64,000 nt of DNA from Streptomyces sp. NBC_01288 (GCF_035982055.1 NZ_CP108427.1:3100001-3164000); one strand, 5' to 3'; counted from the stretch's first letter, positions 33,390 through 43,253 are shown. A program made the numbers and translations. Notes: generated by a model from the letters alone, not told the origin.

Positions 33390-36300
33390 CTACGCCGCCT
33401 TGTACGCCTCCTCCAACTTCTTCACAGCCGCCGCGTACTTACCCGTGAGCAGCAGATGGTCCGTGTCGGCGAACGGCTTCGACACCGCCGCCGTCACGTT
33501 CTGCCCCACCTTCGCCTGCACGAGCAGCCGCGCCTTGGTGACCAGCGCCTTGCCCGCCGACGCCGACCTGGCGTGCGCCGCCGCGTTCTCCAGCGTCTTC
33601 AAGGTGGCCGTGCCACCCGTCGGCGCCTTCGTCCGCGTCGTCAGTCCCCAGCCGTACGGGAACTGCGGATCGTACGACGTGTCACCCACGTTGATCGGGA
33701 GCTGGGCCTCCGACTTCGGCCAGGTGACCGGGAGTTGACCGGTGAAGGACCGCTTGCCGTAGAGCACGTCGGCCACACCGTCGCCCTCCGTGCCCGGCAG
33801 CCAGGAGGCCACCAGGGCATCGATCTTGGGGAGCCGGTCGCCGATCAGCTGCGGCCGCCCGGAGACGATCAGCACCGCGCACTTCATCGCCGCGCACACC
33901 TTGTCGACAGCTGCCTGGTCAGCCGGGGTGAGGGTGAGGTCGTTGCCGTTGCCGACATCCCCGATCCCCTCGGCGTACGGAGTCTCACCCACGACGACCA
34001 CGCCCACGTCATAGCCACTCGTGGAGGCCGAGGCGTCCTTGGAGTACGTGACGTTCCCGCCGGCGTTCTTCATCCCCTGAAGGATCGTCGTGCCGGTGGT
34101 GTTCGTGCCGGACGAGCCCTGCCAGGTGATGGTCCAGCCGCCGGTCTGGTTGCCGAGGTCGTCGGCGTTGGAACCGGCGACGTAGACCTTCTGCGACTTC
34201 TTGAGCGGGAGCACGCTGCCCGCGTTCTTCAGCAGCACCTGCGACTCCGCCGCCGCCTGCCGGGCCACGGCCCGGTGTGAAGTCGAGCCGATCTTCGAGG
34301 CGTTGCTCGTGTCGGCGTACGGCTTCTCGAAGAGGCCGAGCTTGAACTTCTGGGTGAGGATGCGCGATACGGCGTCGTCGATCCGCTTCTCGGTGACGTG
34401 GCCCGCCTTCACCTCGGCGATGAGCGTCGAGCTGAAGTCCTTGTAGCTGTACGGGACCATCATCATGTCGACGCCCGCGTTCACCGAGGTGCTGACGTGG
34501 GACGCGTAGTCGCCGGGGAGTTGGTCGATGGCGTTCCAGTCGCTGATGACGAAGCCGTCGAAGCCCATCCGGTTCTTGAGGACGCCGTTGATCATGTCGG
34601 CGCGGGCGTGCATCTTCACCGGGCCCAGTCCGTCGCCGACGATGTCGAGCGAGGAGTAGGACGGCATGACCGTGCCGATGCCCCGGTCGACCGCCGTCTG
34701 GTACGGGGCCAGGTGGATGGCTTCCAGTTGCTGGCGGGTGACCGTGGTGACGCCCTGGTCGATCGTGTACGTGCCCGTCGTGGAGGAGCCGTACGCGGTG
34801 CCGCCGTCGCCGACGAAGTGCTTGGCGGTGGCCAGGACCTTGTCGTCGTCCTTCAACTGCTTGCCGTTCGCGGCGCCTTGGAGACCCTGGATCACCGTCT
34901 CCATGGACTGCACGAGCGCCGGGTCCTCACCGAACGACTCGTACGAGCGCCCCCAGCGTTCGTCACGGGTGACGCAGAGGCAGGGTGCGAAGTCCCACGG
35001 GACGCCGGTCGAGCGGACCTCACTGGCCGTCACCGCGCCTGCCTTCTCGGCGAGTTGGGGGTCGCGGGTCGCGCCGATGCCGATGTTGTGCGGCATGATC
35101 GTGGCGCCGGCCAGGTTGTTGTGGCCGTGCACCGCGTCGACGCCGTAGATCAGCGGGATCTGGAACCGGGTTGCCTGCGTGCGGAGTTGGAACGAGTCGA
35201 TCATCTTCGCCCAGGCCGCGGCCGTGTTGGGCGTCGGTGTCGAGCCGCCGCCGGAGAGCAGGGAGCCGAGGTCGTAGGAGGCGATGTCGCCCGGTGTGCT
35301 CATCGCGCCGCGCTCGGCCTGGGTCATCTGCCCGGCCTTCTCCTCCAGCGACATGCGCTTGACGAGGTCGGCGACGCGCTTCTTGATGGGCAACTTGCTG
35401 TCCAGGTACGGCAGTCCGTGGGCGTCGATGACGACCTGCGGGTTCTCGGTCGGGGCCTTGGCGCCGGTGACCGTGAGCTTCAGCGGGATCGTCTCGGCGT
35501 TCTCGGCCGACTTGTCCTTGAGCGTGCGGACCTTGACGGTCTGGGTGGCGCCGGACGCGGTGCCCGCCGGGAAGGTGAGGGTGCCGGTGACCGGGGTGTA
35601 GTCCTTGCCGGTGGTGGCGGTGCCGCCGTCGGACGCGTAGGCGACGGTCACCGGGTCGTCGAGCGGGACGGCGCCGGTGGTGGAGACGGTGACCTTGACC
35701 GCGGCCGTACCGCCCTCCTTGACCGGGTAGACGGCCGAGTCGGTGGTGACGGAGGCGCGCAGGGACTGGTCGGCCTTGCCGTACAACTCGACGTCGTCCA
35801 TGGCGAATTGGCTCTTGATGCCGACGGGGAGCGTGACCGCGTAGCCCCACATCTGGGTCAGGCCGAGGACGTGGTCGATGCCGCCGACGGGCTGGTAGTC
35901 CGTGCGGTAGACGAAGTTCGTGAACGGGATCTCGATCTGCTTCCAGCCCGTGAAGTCGTCCGTGAAGGACGTCGTCCACAGCTCGGAGGCCTCGCCGTTC
36001 GCGCCGCCGTCCTTGATCTCGAAGTTGTTGGCCTTGCCGGTGTTCTGGCCGTCCCACCAGAAGCGGATGCCCTGATGGGCGGACCAGTCATGGCCGGGTT
36101 CGGTCGCGGCGTAGTCGTGGGTGAAGCCGCCGTAGCCGCTGATGTCGTACGTCCCGGTGAGAACCTTCGCGCCCTCGGGGGCGTCGGGTCTCGCGGTCAG
36201 GGCGAGCTGGGGCGGGTCGTCGGTGTCACCGCCCCAGGTGAAGATGCCTTCGGCGGGCTGGCTCGCGAAGGGCACCTCGCCCTCGAAGCGGTCGACGGGG

Positions 36301-36401
36301 GTGGGGGCCGGATCGGCGGCGGCGGCCGCCTGGGAGACGGCGGCCGGTGACAGCAGCGCGGCGCACAGGGCGGTGGAAACGAGCAGGGCGGTTCTTGGCA
36401 T
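33390..36401 (-). CDS. Secreted GH3 beta-glucosidase with galactose-binding and Calx-beta modules
   Basis: A 1,003-aa secreted glycosidase. Its signal peptide ends near residue 30 (AALLSPAAVSQAAAA). A carbohydrate-binding beta-sandwich (about 35-210, WGGDTDDPPQLALTARPD, GYGGFTHDY) is followed by a Calx-beta-like module (about 215-320, TVSTTGAVPLDDPVTVAYASDGGTATTGKDY). The GH3 N- and C-domains span about 330-900. The nucleophile is Asp621 (FVISDW) and the KHFVGDG motif is present. A further helical C-terminal region ends the protein. The ATG at 36401 has GAGGGAAGG upstream. An ORF start at 36458 is earlier but lacks a ribosome site. It is divergent from a GH30 enzyme, so the two may degrade the same glucan. 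Confidence 0.87.
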   Translation of the reverse strand: MPRTALLVSTALCAALLSPAAVSQAAAAADPAPTPVDRFEGEVPFASQPAEGIFTWGGDTDDPPQLALTARPDAPEGAKVLTGTYDISGYGGFTHDYAATEPGHDWSAHQGIRFWWDGQNTGKANNFEIKDGGANGEASELWTTSFTDDFTGWKQIEIPFTNFVYRTDYQPVGGIDHVLGLTQMWGYAVTLPVGIKSQFAMDDVELYGKADQSLRASVTTDSAVYPVKEGGTAAVKVTVSTTGAVPLDDPVTVAYASDGGTATTGKDYTPVTGTLTFPAGTASGATQTVKVRTLKDKSAENAETIPLKLTVTGAKAPTENPQVVIDAHGLPYLDSKLPIKKRVADLVKRMSLEEKAGQMTQAERGAMSTPGDIASYDLGSLLSGGGSTPTPNTAAAWAKMIDSFQLRTQATRFQIPLIYGVDAVHGHNNLAGATIMPHNIGIGATRDPQLAEKAGAVTASEVRSTGVPWDFAPCLCVTRDERWGRSYESFGEDPALVQSMETVIQGLQGAANGKQLKDDDKVLATAKHFVGDGGTAYGSSTTGTYTIDQGVTTVTRQQLEAIHLAPYQTAVDRGIGTVMPSYSSLDIVGDGLGPVKMHARADMINGVLKNRMGFDGFVISDWNAIDQLPGDYASHVSTSVNAGVDMMMVPYSYKDFSSTLIAEVKAGHVTEKRIDDAVSRILTQKFKLGLFEKPYADTSNASKIGSTSHRAVARQAAAESQVLLKNAGSVLPLKKSQKVYVAGSNADDLGNQTGGWTITWQGSSGTNTTGTTILQGMKNAGGNVTYSKDASASTSGYDVGVVVVGETPYAEGIGDVGNGNDLTLTPADQAAVDKVCAAMKCAVLIVSGRPQLIGDRLPKIDALVASWLPGTEGDGVADVLYGKRSFTGQLPVTWPKSEAQLPINVGDTSYDPQFPYGWGLTTRTKAPTGGTATLKTLENAAAHARSASAGKALVTKARLLVQAKVGQNVTAAVSKPFADTDHLLLTGKYAAAVKKLEEAYKAA

Positions 36402-36458
36402 GGACCTTCCCTCGGCTCTGGAGCTCTGGTTCACTCTGGGTTCGCACAGTTCACTCAT

Positions 36459-36535
36459 GACTTAGATCACGCCGTGAGTTAACTAACGGCCCGCAGACCC
36501 GTCAAGACATCTCGTCAGGAAGGGCTAACGCATCC
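36459..36535. promoter_or_regulatory. Divergent GH3/GH30 promoter region
   Basis: The short gap contains the dyad TCACG-C-CGTGA and a nearby GTTAAC, at about 36465-36485. It could be a shared sugar-responsive operator. The repeat is short, so confidence is low. Confidence 0.3.
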
Positions 36536-38404
36536 ATGTCCAGGAGAACCCCCCGCACGGCCCGGCTGCTGCTCGCCGGACTGCTCTCCGTGGCCGGCTT
36601 CACCGCGGCCGTACCCCCCGCACACGCTGCCGGTGAACAGGTCACGGCCTGGCTCACCACCACCGACGACGCCGCCGGACGCCATGTCACCCGCGGCCTC
36701 CAGGCCCAGACTCCGTTCGCCTTCTCGTCCGGGACGGGCGGCAGCGGCGAGAACATCACCGTCGACGAGAACACCCGCTACCAGACGTTCACCGGGGGCG
36801 GCGCGTCCTTCACGGACACGGCGGCCTGGCTGATGAACAGCAGCGGCGCGCTGTCGACGGCGACGCGGAACGCGACCATGACCAAGCTGTTCTCACCGAC
36901 GGACGGGATCGGGCTGTCGTTCCTGCGCAACCCGATGGGCGCCTCCGACCTGGCCCGCTACGGCTACTCGTACGACGACGTGGCGGCCGGCCAGACCGAC
37001 CCGAACCTCAACTCCTTCTCGATCGCGCACGACCTGGCCGATGTCGTGCCGCTCACCAAGCAGGCGCTCGGACTGAACCCCTCTCTGACTGTCATGGCCT
37101 CGCCATGGACGGCGCCGGCGTGGATGAAGGACAGCGGTTCGCTCAACGGGGGCTGGCTGAAGTCCGAGGACTACGGCGCCTACGCCAACTACTTCGTCAA
37201 GTACCTCCAGGCGTACAAGGACCAGGGCGTTCCGGTCTCGTACGTCACCGTCCAGAACGAGCCGACCTGCTGTTCCGGCTACCCGTCGATGAGCTGGAAC
37301 GCGTCCGGGCTCGCCTACTTCACCAAGAGCGAGCTGCTGCCGAAGCTCAACGCGTCGGGCCTGACGACGAAGGTGCTGGCGCACGACTGGAACTGGGACG
37401 TGTACGACTCGTACGCGGCCTCGACGGTGGACGACGCGGCCGTCCGCTCTAACCCCAACTTCGGCGGGATCGCCTGGCACGGCTACGGCGGTGACGTCAC
37501 CAAGCAGACCACCGTCCACAACCAGTACCCCACCCTCGACGCCTTCGGCACCGAGCACTCCGGCGGCACCTGGATCGCCAACCAGCAGCGCGAGGACATG
37601 AGCAACATCATCGACTACACCCGCAACTGGGCGAAGTCGGTGACCAAGTGGTCCCTCGCCGTGGACCAGAACATGGGCCCGCACAACGGCGGTTGCGGCA
37701 CCTGCACCGGCCTGATCACCGTCCACAACGGCGACGGCGCGAGCGGGACCGTCGACTACACCGTCGAGTACTACACGATGGGCCAGCTGACGAAGTTCGT
37801 CCGCCCCGGCGCCCAGCGGATCGCGTCGACGGCGTCCACGAACGTCCCCAACGTGGCATGGCGCAACCCGGACGGCTCGAAGGCGCTGATCGCCTACAAC
37901 GACGCGTCCACGGCGAAGACGGTGACCATCAACTGGGGTGGCCAGCACGCGACTTACTCCCTCCCCGGCAAGACGTCCGCCACGTTCACCTGGACCGGCA
38001 CACAGGCCGGCGGCGGCAGCCAGACCGGCGCGTTCGTCGGCCTCGGGAGCAAGTGCCTCGACGTGGCCGGAGGTTCGACCACCAACGGCACGGCCGTCCA
38101 GCTCTACGACTGCAACTCCTCGACCGCCCAGCAGTGGACCGTGGGCACCGACGGCACGGTCCGCTCCCTCGGCAAGTGCCTCGACGTGACGTCGGCTTCG
38201 ACCGCCGACGGGGCGAAGCTCCAGTTGTACGACTGCAATGGAACCGCCGCGCAACAGTGGTCGTACAACGCGACCACCGGTGATGTGGTGAACACGGCGG
38301 CCAACAAGTGCCTTGACGTGACGGGCAATACGTCTGCGAACGGGACCCGGGCGCAGATCTGGACGTGCACGGGGGCTGCCAATCAGAAGTGGCATCTGCA
38401 GTAG
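36536..38404 (+). CDS. Secreted GH30 glycosidase with C-terminal ricin-type (CBM13) domain
   Basis: A 622-aa enzyme. Its signal peptide ends near residue 32 (AVPPAHAAG). The GH30 (beta-glucosidase/endo-1,6-glucanase type) catalytic region is at about 75-490. The acid/base Glu242 lies in TVQNEP and the nucleophile Glu340 in GTEHSGG. A beta-trefoil of about 125 residues (about 497-622) carries three KCLDV repeats and QQW/QKW motifs. The ATG at 36536 has AGGAAGGG upstream at somewhat long spacing. Predicted use is extracellular beta-glucan degradation. Confidence 0.9.
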   Translation: MSRRTPRTARLLLAGLLSVAGFTAAVPPAHAAGEQVTAWLTTTDDAAGRHVTRGLQAQTPFAFSSGTGGSGENITVDENTRYQTFTGGGASFTDTAAWLMNSSGALSTATRNATMTKLFSPTDGIGLSFLRNPMGASDLARYGYSYDDVAAGQTDPNLNSFSIAHDLADVVPLTKQALGLNPSLTVMASPWTAPAWMKDSGSLNGGWLKSEDYGAYANYFVKYLQAYKDQGVPVSYVTVQNEPTCCSGYPSMSWNASGLAYFTKSELLPKLNASGLTTKVLAHDWNWDVYDSYAASTVDDAAVRSNPNFGGIAWHGYGGDVTKQTTVHNQYPTLDAFGTEHSGGTWIANQQREDMSNIIDYTRNWAKSVTKWSLAVDQNMGPHNGGCGTCTGLITVHNGDGASGTVDYTVEYYTMGQLTKFVRPGAQRIASTASTNVPNVAWRNPDGSKALIAYNDASTAKTVTINWGGQHATYSLPGKTSATFTWTGTQAGGGSQTGAFVGLGSKCLDVAGGSTTNGTAVQLYDCNSSTAQQWTVGTDGTVRSLGKCLDVTSASTADGAKLQLYDCNGTAAQQWSYNATTGDVVNTAANKCLDVTGNTSANGTRAQIWTCTGAANQKWHLQ

Positions 38405-38468
38405 GTTTTCGCCCCCGCCGCCCCTACCCGTCCCATCCTTCTGGGGCTCCGCCCCAGACCCCGCTCCT

Positions 38469-38551
38469 CAAACGCCGGAGGGGCTGAAAACACCGCCGGA
38501 GGAGCTGAAAACAGGGCCGGAGGGGCTGATTTTCAGCCCCTCCGGCGTTTG
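38469..38551. terminator. Terminator with 22-bp perfect inverted repeat and tandem 21-bp units
   Basis: The arms at 38469-38490 and 38530-38551 are perfect reverse complements (22 bp). The first arm belongs to three tandem 21-bp units starting at 38473, 38494 and 38515. It lies between convergent GH30 and cimA genes. The GGGGCTCCGCCCC block upstream and the CGCCGGAGGGGCTG units are, from memory, widespread Streptomyces intergenic repeats. Confidence 0.75.
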
Positions 38552-38557
38552 GCTCTC

Positions 38558-40162
38558 TTACTCCGCCGGCTCGACTCCCGCGCGCAGCAGCCCGTACGTG
38601 TACGCGTCCTCCAGTGCCTGCCAGGACGCGGCGATGACGTTCTCCGCCACGCCTACCGTCGACCACTCGGCCGAACCGTCGGACGTGGCGATCAGGACGC
38701 GGGTCGTGGAGGACGTGCCGTGCTTGCCCTCCAGGATGCGGACCTTGTAGTCGACGAGCTCCAGCTTGGCGAGCTGGGGGTAGATCTTTTCGAGGGCTAC
38801 GCGGAGGGCGCGGTCGAGGGCGTGGACCGGGCCGTTGCCCTCGGCGGTGGCGACGATGCGCTCGCTCTTGGCGAAGAGTTTGACCGTGGCCTCGTTGGCG
38901 TGGGTGCCGTCGGGGCGGTCCTCCACGATCGCGCGCCAGGACTCGACCTCGAAGTAGGAGCGGGCCTTGCCCTCCGCCTCGGCGCGGAGGAGCAACTCGA
39001 AGCTCGCGTCCGCCGCCTCGTATGTGTAGCCCTTGAGCTCGCGCTCCTTGACCCGGTCGACCACCCGGCCCACCAGCTCGCGGTCGCCGCTGATGTCGAC
39101 GCCGAGTTCCTTGCCCTTGAGCTCGATCGACGCGCGGCCCGCCATGTCGGAGACCAGCATCCGCATGGTGTTGCCGACCTGCTCGGGGTCGATGTGCTGG
39201 TACAGGTCCGGGTCGACCTTGATCGCGGAGGCGTGCAGCCCCGCCTTGTGGGCGAAGGCCGAGACGCCTACGTAGGGCTGGTGCGTGGACGGGGTGAGGT
39301 TCACGACCTCGGCGATCGCGTGCGAGATGCGGGTCATCTCGCGGAGCTTGCCGTCGGGGAGGACCTTCTTGCCGTACTTCAGCTCCAGGGCGGCGACCAC
39401 CGGGAAGAGGTTGGCGTTGCCCACGCGCTCGCCGTAGCCGTTCGCCGTGCACTGGACGTGGGTCGCGCCCGCGTCGACGGCGGCGAGGGTGTTGGCGACC
39501 GCGCAGCCCGTGTCGTCCTGGGTGTGGATGCCGAGCCGGGCGCCGGTGTCGGCGAGGACCGTGGAGACGACGGCCTGGATCTGCGCCGGGAGCATGCCGC
39601 CGTTGGTGTCGCAGAGGATCACTACGGACGCGCCGGCCTCGGCGGCGGACCGTACGACCGCCTTCGCGTACTCGGGGTTCGCGCGGTACCCGTCGAAGAA
39701 GTGCTCGCAGTCGACGAAGACGCGGCGGCCCTGGGCGACCAGGTGGGAGACGGTGTCGCGGACCATCGCCAGGTTCTCGTCGAGGGTGGTGCGCAGGGCC
39801 AGTTCGACATGGCGGTCGTGGGACTTCGCGACGAGGCAGACGACCTCGGTGCCGGCGTCCAGGAGCGCCTTGACCTGCGGGTCCTCGCTCGCCTTCGCGC
39901 CCGCTCGCCGGGTGGCGCCGAAGGCGACCAGCTGGGCGTGCTTGAAGTCGATCTCCTGCCGGGCGCGGGCGAAGAACTCGGTGTCCCGCGGGTTGGCCCC
40001 GGGCCAGCCGCCCTCGATGAAGCCGACGCCGAAGTCGTCCAGGTGCCGTGCGATGGCCAGCTTGTCCGCGACGGTGAGGTTGATGCCCTCCCGCTGCGCG
40101 CCGTCACGCAGGGTCGTGTCGAAGACGTGGAACGAATCGTCGAGTTCGCTGGTTTCCGTCAT
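38558..40162 (-). CDS. cimA: Citramalate synthase (CimA-type 2-isopropylmalate synthase family)
   Basis: A 534-aa enzyme that condenses pyruvate with acetyl-CoA for isoleucine synthesis. The DRE-TIM barrel start is FDTTLRDGAQREG, and the family signature is GIHTQDDTGCAVANTLAAVDAG. The C-terminal LeuA regulatory domain lies at about 410-530. It has the GYTYEAADASFELLLRAE insertion typical of the CimA/LeuA2 subgroup. The ATG at 40162 is preferred to the frame start at 40384. An intrinsic terminator-like hairpin lies 118-137 bp upstream. It supplies isoleucine alongside the ilvE and leuB genes further right. Confidence 0.9.
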   Translation of the reverse strand: MTETSELDDSFHVFDTTLRDGAQREGINLTVADKLAIARHLDDFGVGFIEGGWPGANPRDTEFFARARQEIDFKHAQLVAFGATRRAGAKASEDPQVKALLDAGTEVVCLVAKSHDRHVELALRTTLDENLAMVRDTVSHLVAQGRRVFVDCEHFFDGYRANPEYAKAVVRSAAEAGASVVILCDTNGGMLPAQIQAVVSTVLADTGARLGIHTQDDTGCAVANTLAAVDAGATHVQCTANGYGERVGNANLFPVVAALELKYGKKVLPDGKLREMTRISHAIAEVVNLTPSTHQPYVGVSAFAHKAGLHASAIKVDPDLYQHIDPEQVGNTMRMLVSDMAGRASIELKGKELGVDISGDRELVGRVVDRVKERELKGYTYEAADASFELLLRAEAEGKARSYFEVESWRAIVEDRPDGTHANEATVKLFAKSERIVATAEGNGPVHALDRALRVALEKIYPQLAKLELVDYKVRILEGKHGTSSTTRVLIATSDGSAEWSTVGVAENVIAASWQALEDAYTYGLLRAGVEPAE

Positions 40163-40471
40163 GGTCTCTGGCTCCTGAGGATCTGAATCTCGGTCTGTAC
40201 CGGAATGACCGGCTCCACCGTCCCTCAATGATCCCTCGCACTGTTTTCCCGGCTGAAGGTGGGCCAGAAAAGCGAAAAACCCCTCGCGGGTGCGAGAGGT
40301 CTGCGCGCGGGTCGAGTGACGACGGTGGCCGCCCGTACCTGGTCGTACGAGGCGGTCACTGCGGACCGGCGCGCCTGCTGCCAATAATCGTGGCGAACGA
40401 GAACACGGACGCAGTCTGGCACACCCACGCCCGTGCTCACCGTCCGTCTCATGATGCGAACAGCCGGTTGA
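40163..40471. other. 309-bp gap upstream of cimA
   Basis: It holds the hairpin at 40275-40299 and presumably the cimA promoter. A 75-codon open frame (40225-40452, minus) covers it, but is not supported as a gene. The gap also ends the beta-propeller gene on the same strand. Confidence 0.5.
40275..40299 (-). terminator. Terminator-like hairpin in the cimA upstream region (possible attenuator)
   Basis: On the minus-strand RNA, CCUCUCGC pairs with GCGAGGGG (one G-U pair) around ACCC, followed by UUUUU. It could end the beta-propeller transcript, or be a leader attenuator of cimA. Position alone does not decide. Confidence 0.6.
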
Positions 40472-42535
40472 TCAACTCGCCTGGCGTACGAACACGTCCG
40501 AGACCCCGTTGGTGTCCCCCGGCACCAGGTCGGGCGACGCCGACTCGAACGCGACGACCGTGCCGTCGTCGTTGACGGACGGGTGCAGGGCCGGGAGTTC
40601 GCTACGGCCGCCCCAGCGGTCGGCGCTCATCAACTGCCGCTCGCCGGTGGCGAGTTCGAGCAGGTACACCGAACCCCCCGAGGTGTAGGCGACCCGCGTC
40701 CCGTCCCCGGAGAGCGAGGGCTCCGCGGCCTTGGCGACCCGGGTCGTGGTCCCGGCGTCGAGGTCACGAACGTAGACGTCCCGGCCGTGCTGGAAGGCGA
40801 CCTTGCGCCCGTCATCGCTGATGGAAGGCGCCGATGCCTTGTCGCCCGCCTTCTCCAGGGTGCCGGTGTCCAGGTCGCGGACATGGACGGCGCCGCCCTG
40901 CTCGAAGGCGATGTACCGGCCGTCGTAGCCGATGGACGGGTTGGTCGCCGCCTTGCCGGTGGGGGCGCTGACCACGTCGGTGGCGCCGCCGTTGAACGTG
41001 AAGCGGTAGATCCGGGGCTGCGGCGCGGGGTCGGCGGTGGTGGCGGGCAGGGTCGCGGCGTAGGTGATCCACCGGCAGCCGGGTTCCATCGCGGGCTGTC
41101 CCATCCAGGTGAAGCGGACGCCCTGGTAGGAGGCGAGGCCGGTCAGCTTGCCGACCGAGCGGTTGCGGATGAAGACCTCCGGGGCGCCGTCGGTCGCGTG
41201 CGGGGCGACGTAACCGACCATGCGTCCGCTGGTGCAGGGCGTGCCCTCGGACGCGGGCTTCTGGGTGGCGTCGTTGACCTGGGAGATGCCGCCGGGCGCG
41301 TTGACGAAGACGCTGCCGTCCGACGTGAAGGAGAGGTCGTGGTCGTCCGCGATCACCGGGTCGTGGGACGCGGTGGTGCGCTGCTGACCGTCCCGCGTGA
41401 GGCTGATCCGTTCGGTGACGTACGGCATCGGGGCCGGGTGGGTGCTGAGTCCGCGCGAGTAGACGAACACGTCCGACTCCCCGTTGGTGTCGTCCGGCAC
41501 CAGGTACGACGCCGCCGAACCGAACGTCACGGTACGGCCGTTGGCGGTCAGCGCGTCCGGACCGGTCTGGCTGTTCCGCGGGAGGGCGGCGCCCTTCCGC
41601 CCGGTCCGCAGGTCGCGCACCCGGGTGCCGTCCTCGCCCGAGACGACGGCGTACCGGCCGTCCGCCGTGACCGACTCCGGACGCCCCTCGGCCACCCGCC
41701 GCGATGTCCCGGTGCGCAGGTCGTGGACGTACAGGCCGCCCTGGGCGTCGAGGAGGACGCGGCGGCCGTCCGCCGTGACGCGGACCAGGTAGGCGGCGCC
41801 GAGGCCCGTGTCGACCTGGGTCCGCTCGCCCGTCGCCCGGTTCTTGACGTAGACATCGGCCGGGTCGTCCTCGGAAGCGGTGCGGATGCCGTACGCGATC
41901 CGCTCGCCGTCGCCGCTCACCGAGGCGCCGTTCTTGTCGCCCTCCTCAGCGGGTGAGACGAGTTCGTCGGTGCCGGTGGCCGTGTCGCGGACGTAGAGGA
42001 GCCGGGTGGCGTCCGGGCCGTTGCGGTTGCCGAGGGTGTACGCGACGTGCGTGCCGTCCGGGCTGAGCGACTCCACGCGGCCCAACTCGTTTGTTCCGGG
42101 CGGGTCTTCGGGCCACAGCTTCGTCGAGCCGCCGGTGGTGCGGTCGTACAGGTAAGGGGCAGTGAAGCGGGTGCCGGCGGAGTACGCGACCCTGCTCCCG
42201 TCCACGCTCAACACCGGTGCGCTGTACGTGAATCCGGGCCCGAGGTCGATCGCGGTCACCCCGCCGGTGGCCAGGTTCTTCACCCGCAGACATGAGAAGA
42301 AGCGTGCACAGCCGAGGCTCGGCGCGGTCGACGTGAACGCGACGGACCTGCCGTCGGCACTGATCGCGGCCTCGGCGGACGATCCGTCGGCCTGAGTGCC
42401 GTCGGCGGCGGTGCTGACCCGCTGCGCACCGGGCAGCCGGTGCGGTGCCGCGTCGGCCGGAACGGCGGCGGCACCCAGCGCGAGGAGCAGCGCGGCTCCC
42501 AAGGACATGGTGGAGGTACGTCTGGACATCAACAC
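40472..42535 (-). CDS. Secreted beta-propeller protein (TolB/PD40-repeat type)
   Basis: A protein of about 687 aa with a signal peptide (MSLGAALLLALGAAAVPADAAP) and many WD40-like PD40 units. Recurring patterns are SxDGxxVAF/xYTS, LSPDGTHVAYTLG, VTADGRRVLLD and ISDDGRKVAFQ. There are about 10-12 blades, so perhaps two propellers. No catalytic domain is visible, so binding or scaffolding outside the cell is likely. The start is a GTG at 42535, or an in-frame ATG at 42529. It lies downstream of the TetR regulator on the same strand. Confidence 0.8.
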   Translation of the reverse strand: MLMSRRTSTMSLGAALLLALGAAAVPADAAPHRLPGAQRVSTAADGTQADGSSAEAAISADGRSVAFTSTAPSLGCARFFSCLRVKNLATGGVTAIDLGPGFTYSAPVLSVDGSRVAYSAGTRFTAPYLYDRTTGGSTKLWPEDPPGTNELGRVESLSPDGTHVAYTLGNRNGPDATRLLYVRDTATGTDELVSPAEEGDKNGASVSGDGERIAYGIRTASEDDPADVYVKNRATGERTQVDTGLGAAYLVRVTADGRRVLLDAQGGLYVHDLRTGTSRRVAEGRPESVTADGRYAVVSGEDGTRVRDLRTGRKGAALPRNSQTGPDALTANGRTVTFGSAASYLVPDDTNGESDVFVYSRGLSTHPAPMPYVTERISLTRDGQQRTTASHDPVIADDHDLSFTSDGSVFVNAPGGISQVNDATQKPASEGTPCTSGRMVGYVAPHATDGAPEVFIRNRSVGKLTGLASYQGVRFTWMGQPAMEPGCRWITYAATLPATTADPAPQPRIYRFTFNGGATDVVSAPTGKAATNPSIGYDGRYIAFEQGGAVHVRDLDTGTLEKAGDKASAPSISDDGRKVAFQHGRDVYVRDLDAGTTTRVAKAAEPSLSGDGTRVAYTSGGSVYLLELATGERQLMSADRWGGRSELPALHPSVNDDGTVVAFESASPDLVPGDTNGVSDVFVRQAS

Positions 42536-42650
42536 GGCTTCCCCCGAAACCTCGTCGTCCCCCGGTCCCTCACCGGGGACTCACAGGGATGCAAGCGCAC
42601 CGGGTTCCGCAGGGTCAATCAGTCGCGTTGCGTACAACCGGGACGGAAGG

Positions 42651-43253
42651 TCACGCGTCCGCGAGGAGCCCCTCGTCGATGAACTCCCGTACATGGCCGA
42701 GAACTTGCGCCCGGTCCGTGCCCCGCAGCCCGATCGCCACATGGATGGAGAAACCGTCGAGGAGAGCGCGCAGCCGGGCCGCGAACCGGTCCGGGTCGAC
42801 GGCCCGGAACTCACCCCGGGAGACACCCTCCGCGATCAGCGCGACCAGGTCGCGGTGCCAGACACCCTCGATGGCGGCCTGCCGGTCGCGGGCGTCGTCG
42901 TCGGCGTTCTGCGAGCGGTTCCAGACCTCCAGCCACAGGGTCCAGTGCGGATCGCGGTGGCCGTCCGGGACGTACAGGTCGACGTACGCGTCGACGCGCT
43001 CGCGGGCCGTGGCCGTGCTGCGGGTCAGCAGGCGGCCGCGCTCGGCGCCCAGTCTGCCCTCGCTCCACTCCAGGGCCTGGAGCAGGAGTTCGTCCTTGGA
43101 GTGGAAGTAGTAGAGGAGATGGCCGCTGCTCATGCCGACCTCGCGGCCGAGCGCCGCCATGGTGAGCTGCTCCAGACCGCGTTCGGCGATCATGTCCATG
43201 GCTGCGGCGAGGACGTCCTCGCGCGGCGGCGCGTTCTTCCGCGCACCGGCCAT
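42651..43253 (-). CDS. TetR-family transcriptional regulator (urease/deiminase group)
   Basis: A 200-aa regulator. The N-terminal HTH is AAAMDMIAERGLEQLTMAALGREVGMSSGHLLYYFHSKDELLLQAL, with the YYFHSKDEL motif. The C-terminal ligand domain is BetI-like (WLEVWNRSQNADDDARDRQ). It lies 17 bp downstream of the agmatine deiminase gene and probably belongs to the ure-deiminase operon. It is the natural candidate to bind the two related inverted repeats in front of the urease and permease genes. Confidence 0.88.
   Translation of the reverse strand: MAGARKNAPPREDVLAAAMDMIAERGLEQLTMAALGREVGMSSGHLLYYFHSKDELLLQALEWSEGRLGAERGRLLTRSTATARERVDAYVDLYVPDGHRDPHWTLWLEVWNRSQNADDDARDRQAAIEGVWHRDLVALIAEGVSRGEFRAVDPDRFAARLRALLDGFSIHVAIGLRGTDRAQVLGHVREFIDEGLLADA

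Noticed and set aside
40225..40452. A 75-codon ORF as a leader peptide of cimA.
   Set aside because: It is too long for a leader peptide and has no run of Ile/Leu/Val codons before the hairpin.
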